DNA of 6,329 nt, from contig JAEZEB010000099.1 in NCBI GenBank assembly GCA_023438115.1, forward strand, positions 1-6,329, in the 5' to 3' direction. The position numbers and the translations under genes are program-made. Source of the DNA: Pseudomonadota bacterium (GTDB lineage Bacteria > Pseudomonadota > Gammaproteobacteria > Burkholderiales > Burkholderiaceae_C). Positions 5,457-6,329 of the stretch are shown one piece after another (position 1 is the stretch's first letter; each line of letters starts with the position of its first letter). Under the pieces are notes generated by a model. That model was not told the DNA's origin. It ran no database searches and worked only from the letters and a program-made list of their open reading frames with translations.

Positions 5457-6308
5457 ATGAAACTCGTGCGCTATGGCAACCCCGGCAAGGAAAAGCCCGG
5501 ACTGATCGACGACGAGGGGCGCCTGCGCGACCTGAGCAGCGTGGTTCCCGACATCGGCCCGCAGCAGTTGGGACAGGTGGGCCTCGCCCGCATCCGCAAG
5601 GCCAATCCCGCCAGGCTGCCCGCGGTGCGCGGCAATCCGCGCTTCGGCTGTCCCATCGCGCACGTGCCCAAGTTCATCGCCATCGGCCTGAACTACGCCG
5701 ACCACGCGGCGGAAGCGGGCGCGCCGATCCCGGCGGAACCCATCATCTTCATGAAGGCCACCAGCTGCATCCAGGGCCCCAACGATCCCGTGATGCTGCC
5801 GCGCGGCTCGGTCAAGACCGACTGGGAGGTGGAGCTGGGCGTGGTGATCGGCACCCGCGCGCGCTACGTTCCCATGAACAAGGCGCTGGCATACGTGGCG
5901 GGCTACACCGTCGTCAACGACGTGAGCGAGCGCGAGTACCAGCTGGAGCGCGGCTCACAGTGGGACAAGGGCAAGGGCTGCGACACCTTCGGCCCCATCG
6001 GCCCCTGGCTGGTGACCACCGACGAGATCGCCAACGTGCAGCGCCTGGACATGTGGCTGGACGTGAACGGCCAGCGCATGCAGACCGGCAACACCCGCAC
6101 GATGATCTTCAACGTGGCCAAGCTGGTGAGCTACTGCAGCCACTTCATGACGCTGGAGCCCGGCGACGTGATCACCACCGGCACGCCGCCGGGCGTGGGC
6201 CTGGGCATGAAGCCGCCGAAGTACCTGAAGAAGGGCGACGTGATGACGCTGGGCATCGAGGGGCTGGGCGAACAGCGCCAGCTGGTGGTGCCGTTCAAGG
6301 CAAGCTGA
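5457..6308 (+). CDS. Fumarylacetoacetate hydrolase-family protein, likely 2,4-diketo-3-deoxy sugar-acid hydrolase
   Basis: This 283-residue cytosolic metal-dependent enzyme hydrolyses a C-C bond in a 1,3-diketone acid. A short N-terminal domain (MKLVRYG to about 65) precedes the FAH core. The core has AIGLNYADHAAE (75-86, with His83), DWEVELGVVIG (122-132, with Glu124 and Glu126) and VVNDVSEREYQ (152-162, with Asp155). Glu124, Glu126 and Asp155 form the expected divalent-metal triad. DKGKGCDTFGPIGPW (170-184) and TTGTPPGVGLG (240-250) are also typical. Such proteins are often annotated ureidoglycolate lyase, but next to a DHRS6-like dehydrogenase the better reading is 2,4-diketo-3-deoxy-L-fuconate (or rhamnonate/pentonate) hydrolase. 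That reaction gives pyruvate plus lactate or glycolate. It is the last complete gene of the rightward operon here; only 21 bases follow it, so more genes may lie downstream. Confidence 0.88.
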   Translation: MKLVRYGNPGKEKPGLIDDEGRLRDLSSVVPDIGPQQLGQVGLARIRKANPARLPAVRGNPRFGCPIAHVPKFIAIGLNYADHAAEAGAPIPAEPIIFMKATSCIQGPNDPVMLPRGSVKTDWEVELGVVIGTRARYVPMNKALAYVAGYTVVNDVSEREYQLERGSQWDKGKGCDTFGPIGPWLVTTDEIANVQRLDMWLDVNGQRMQTGNTRTMIFNVAKLVSYCSHFMTLEPGDVITTGTPPGVGLGMKPPKYLKKGDVMTLGIEGLGEQRQLVVPFKAS

Positions 6309-6329
6309 GCAGCAGCGCCCCCCGTAAAC

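Noticed and set aside
6309..6329. A terminator or further gene after the hydrolase
   Set aside because: Only 21 bases remain, with no hairpin or start signal that can be judged.

Overview
This high-GC window is a compact divergent locus for taking up and breaking down a carboxylate, most likely a sugar acid. The GC-rich third positions, gene types and order, and the GC-rich intergenic hairpins suggest a betaproteobacterium of the Burkholderiales (Comamonadaceae-like). That placement is an impression from sequence style, not a phylogenetic result.

Layout. Positions 1-62 are the 3' flank of the leftward operon and contain short, very GC-rich hairpins. On the minus strand, read right to left, are a FadR-type GntR regulator (3834-3085), a DctP-type TRAP solute-binding protein (3088-2111), a DctQ small permease (2111-1491) and a DctM large permease (1475-63). 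The regulator and dctP share an ATGA overlap, dctP and dctQ share a TGATG overlap, and 15 nt separate dctQ from dctM, so this looks like one transcript. On the plus strand are two short-chain dehydrogenases of 248 residues each (3947-4693 and 4690-5436, ATGA overlap), then a fumarylacetoacetate-hydrolase-family enzyme (5457-6308). Both operons fire outward from a 112-bp control region (3835-3946).

How it may work. The TRAP system would import an acidic substrate: DctP keeps the family's arginine/arginine/asparagine ligand set at the expected spacing. The first dehydrogenase resembles the DHRS6 / 2-keto-3-deoxy-L-fuconate 4-dehydrogenase group. The last enzyme resembles the hydrolases that split 2,4-diketo-3-deoxy sugar acids into pyruvate plus a hydroxy acid. 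This points to a non-phosphorylative deoxy-sugar-acid or aldonate route. The expected dehydratase, and any sugar dehydrogenase or lactonase, are not in the window. The regulator probably senses the substrate or an intermediate through its metal-binding FCD domain and controls both operons from a FadR-like operator at 3860-3876.

No wholly new type of system is visible. The most unusual feature is a 25-nt interrupted inverted repeat (19 of 25 matching) that brackets the operator, with one arm in each divergent leader. No tRNA, rRNA, CRISPR array, insertion sequence or phage gene is visible.
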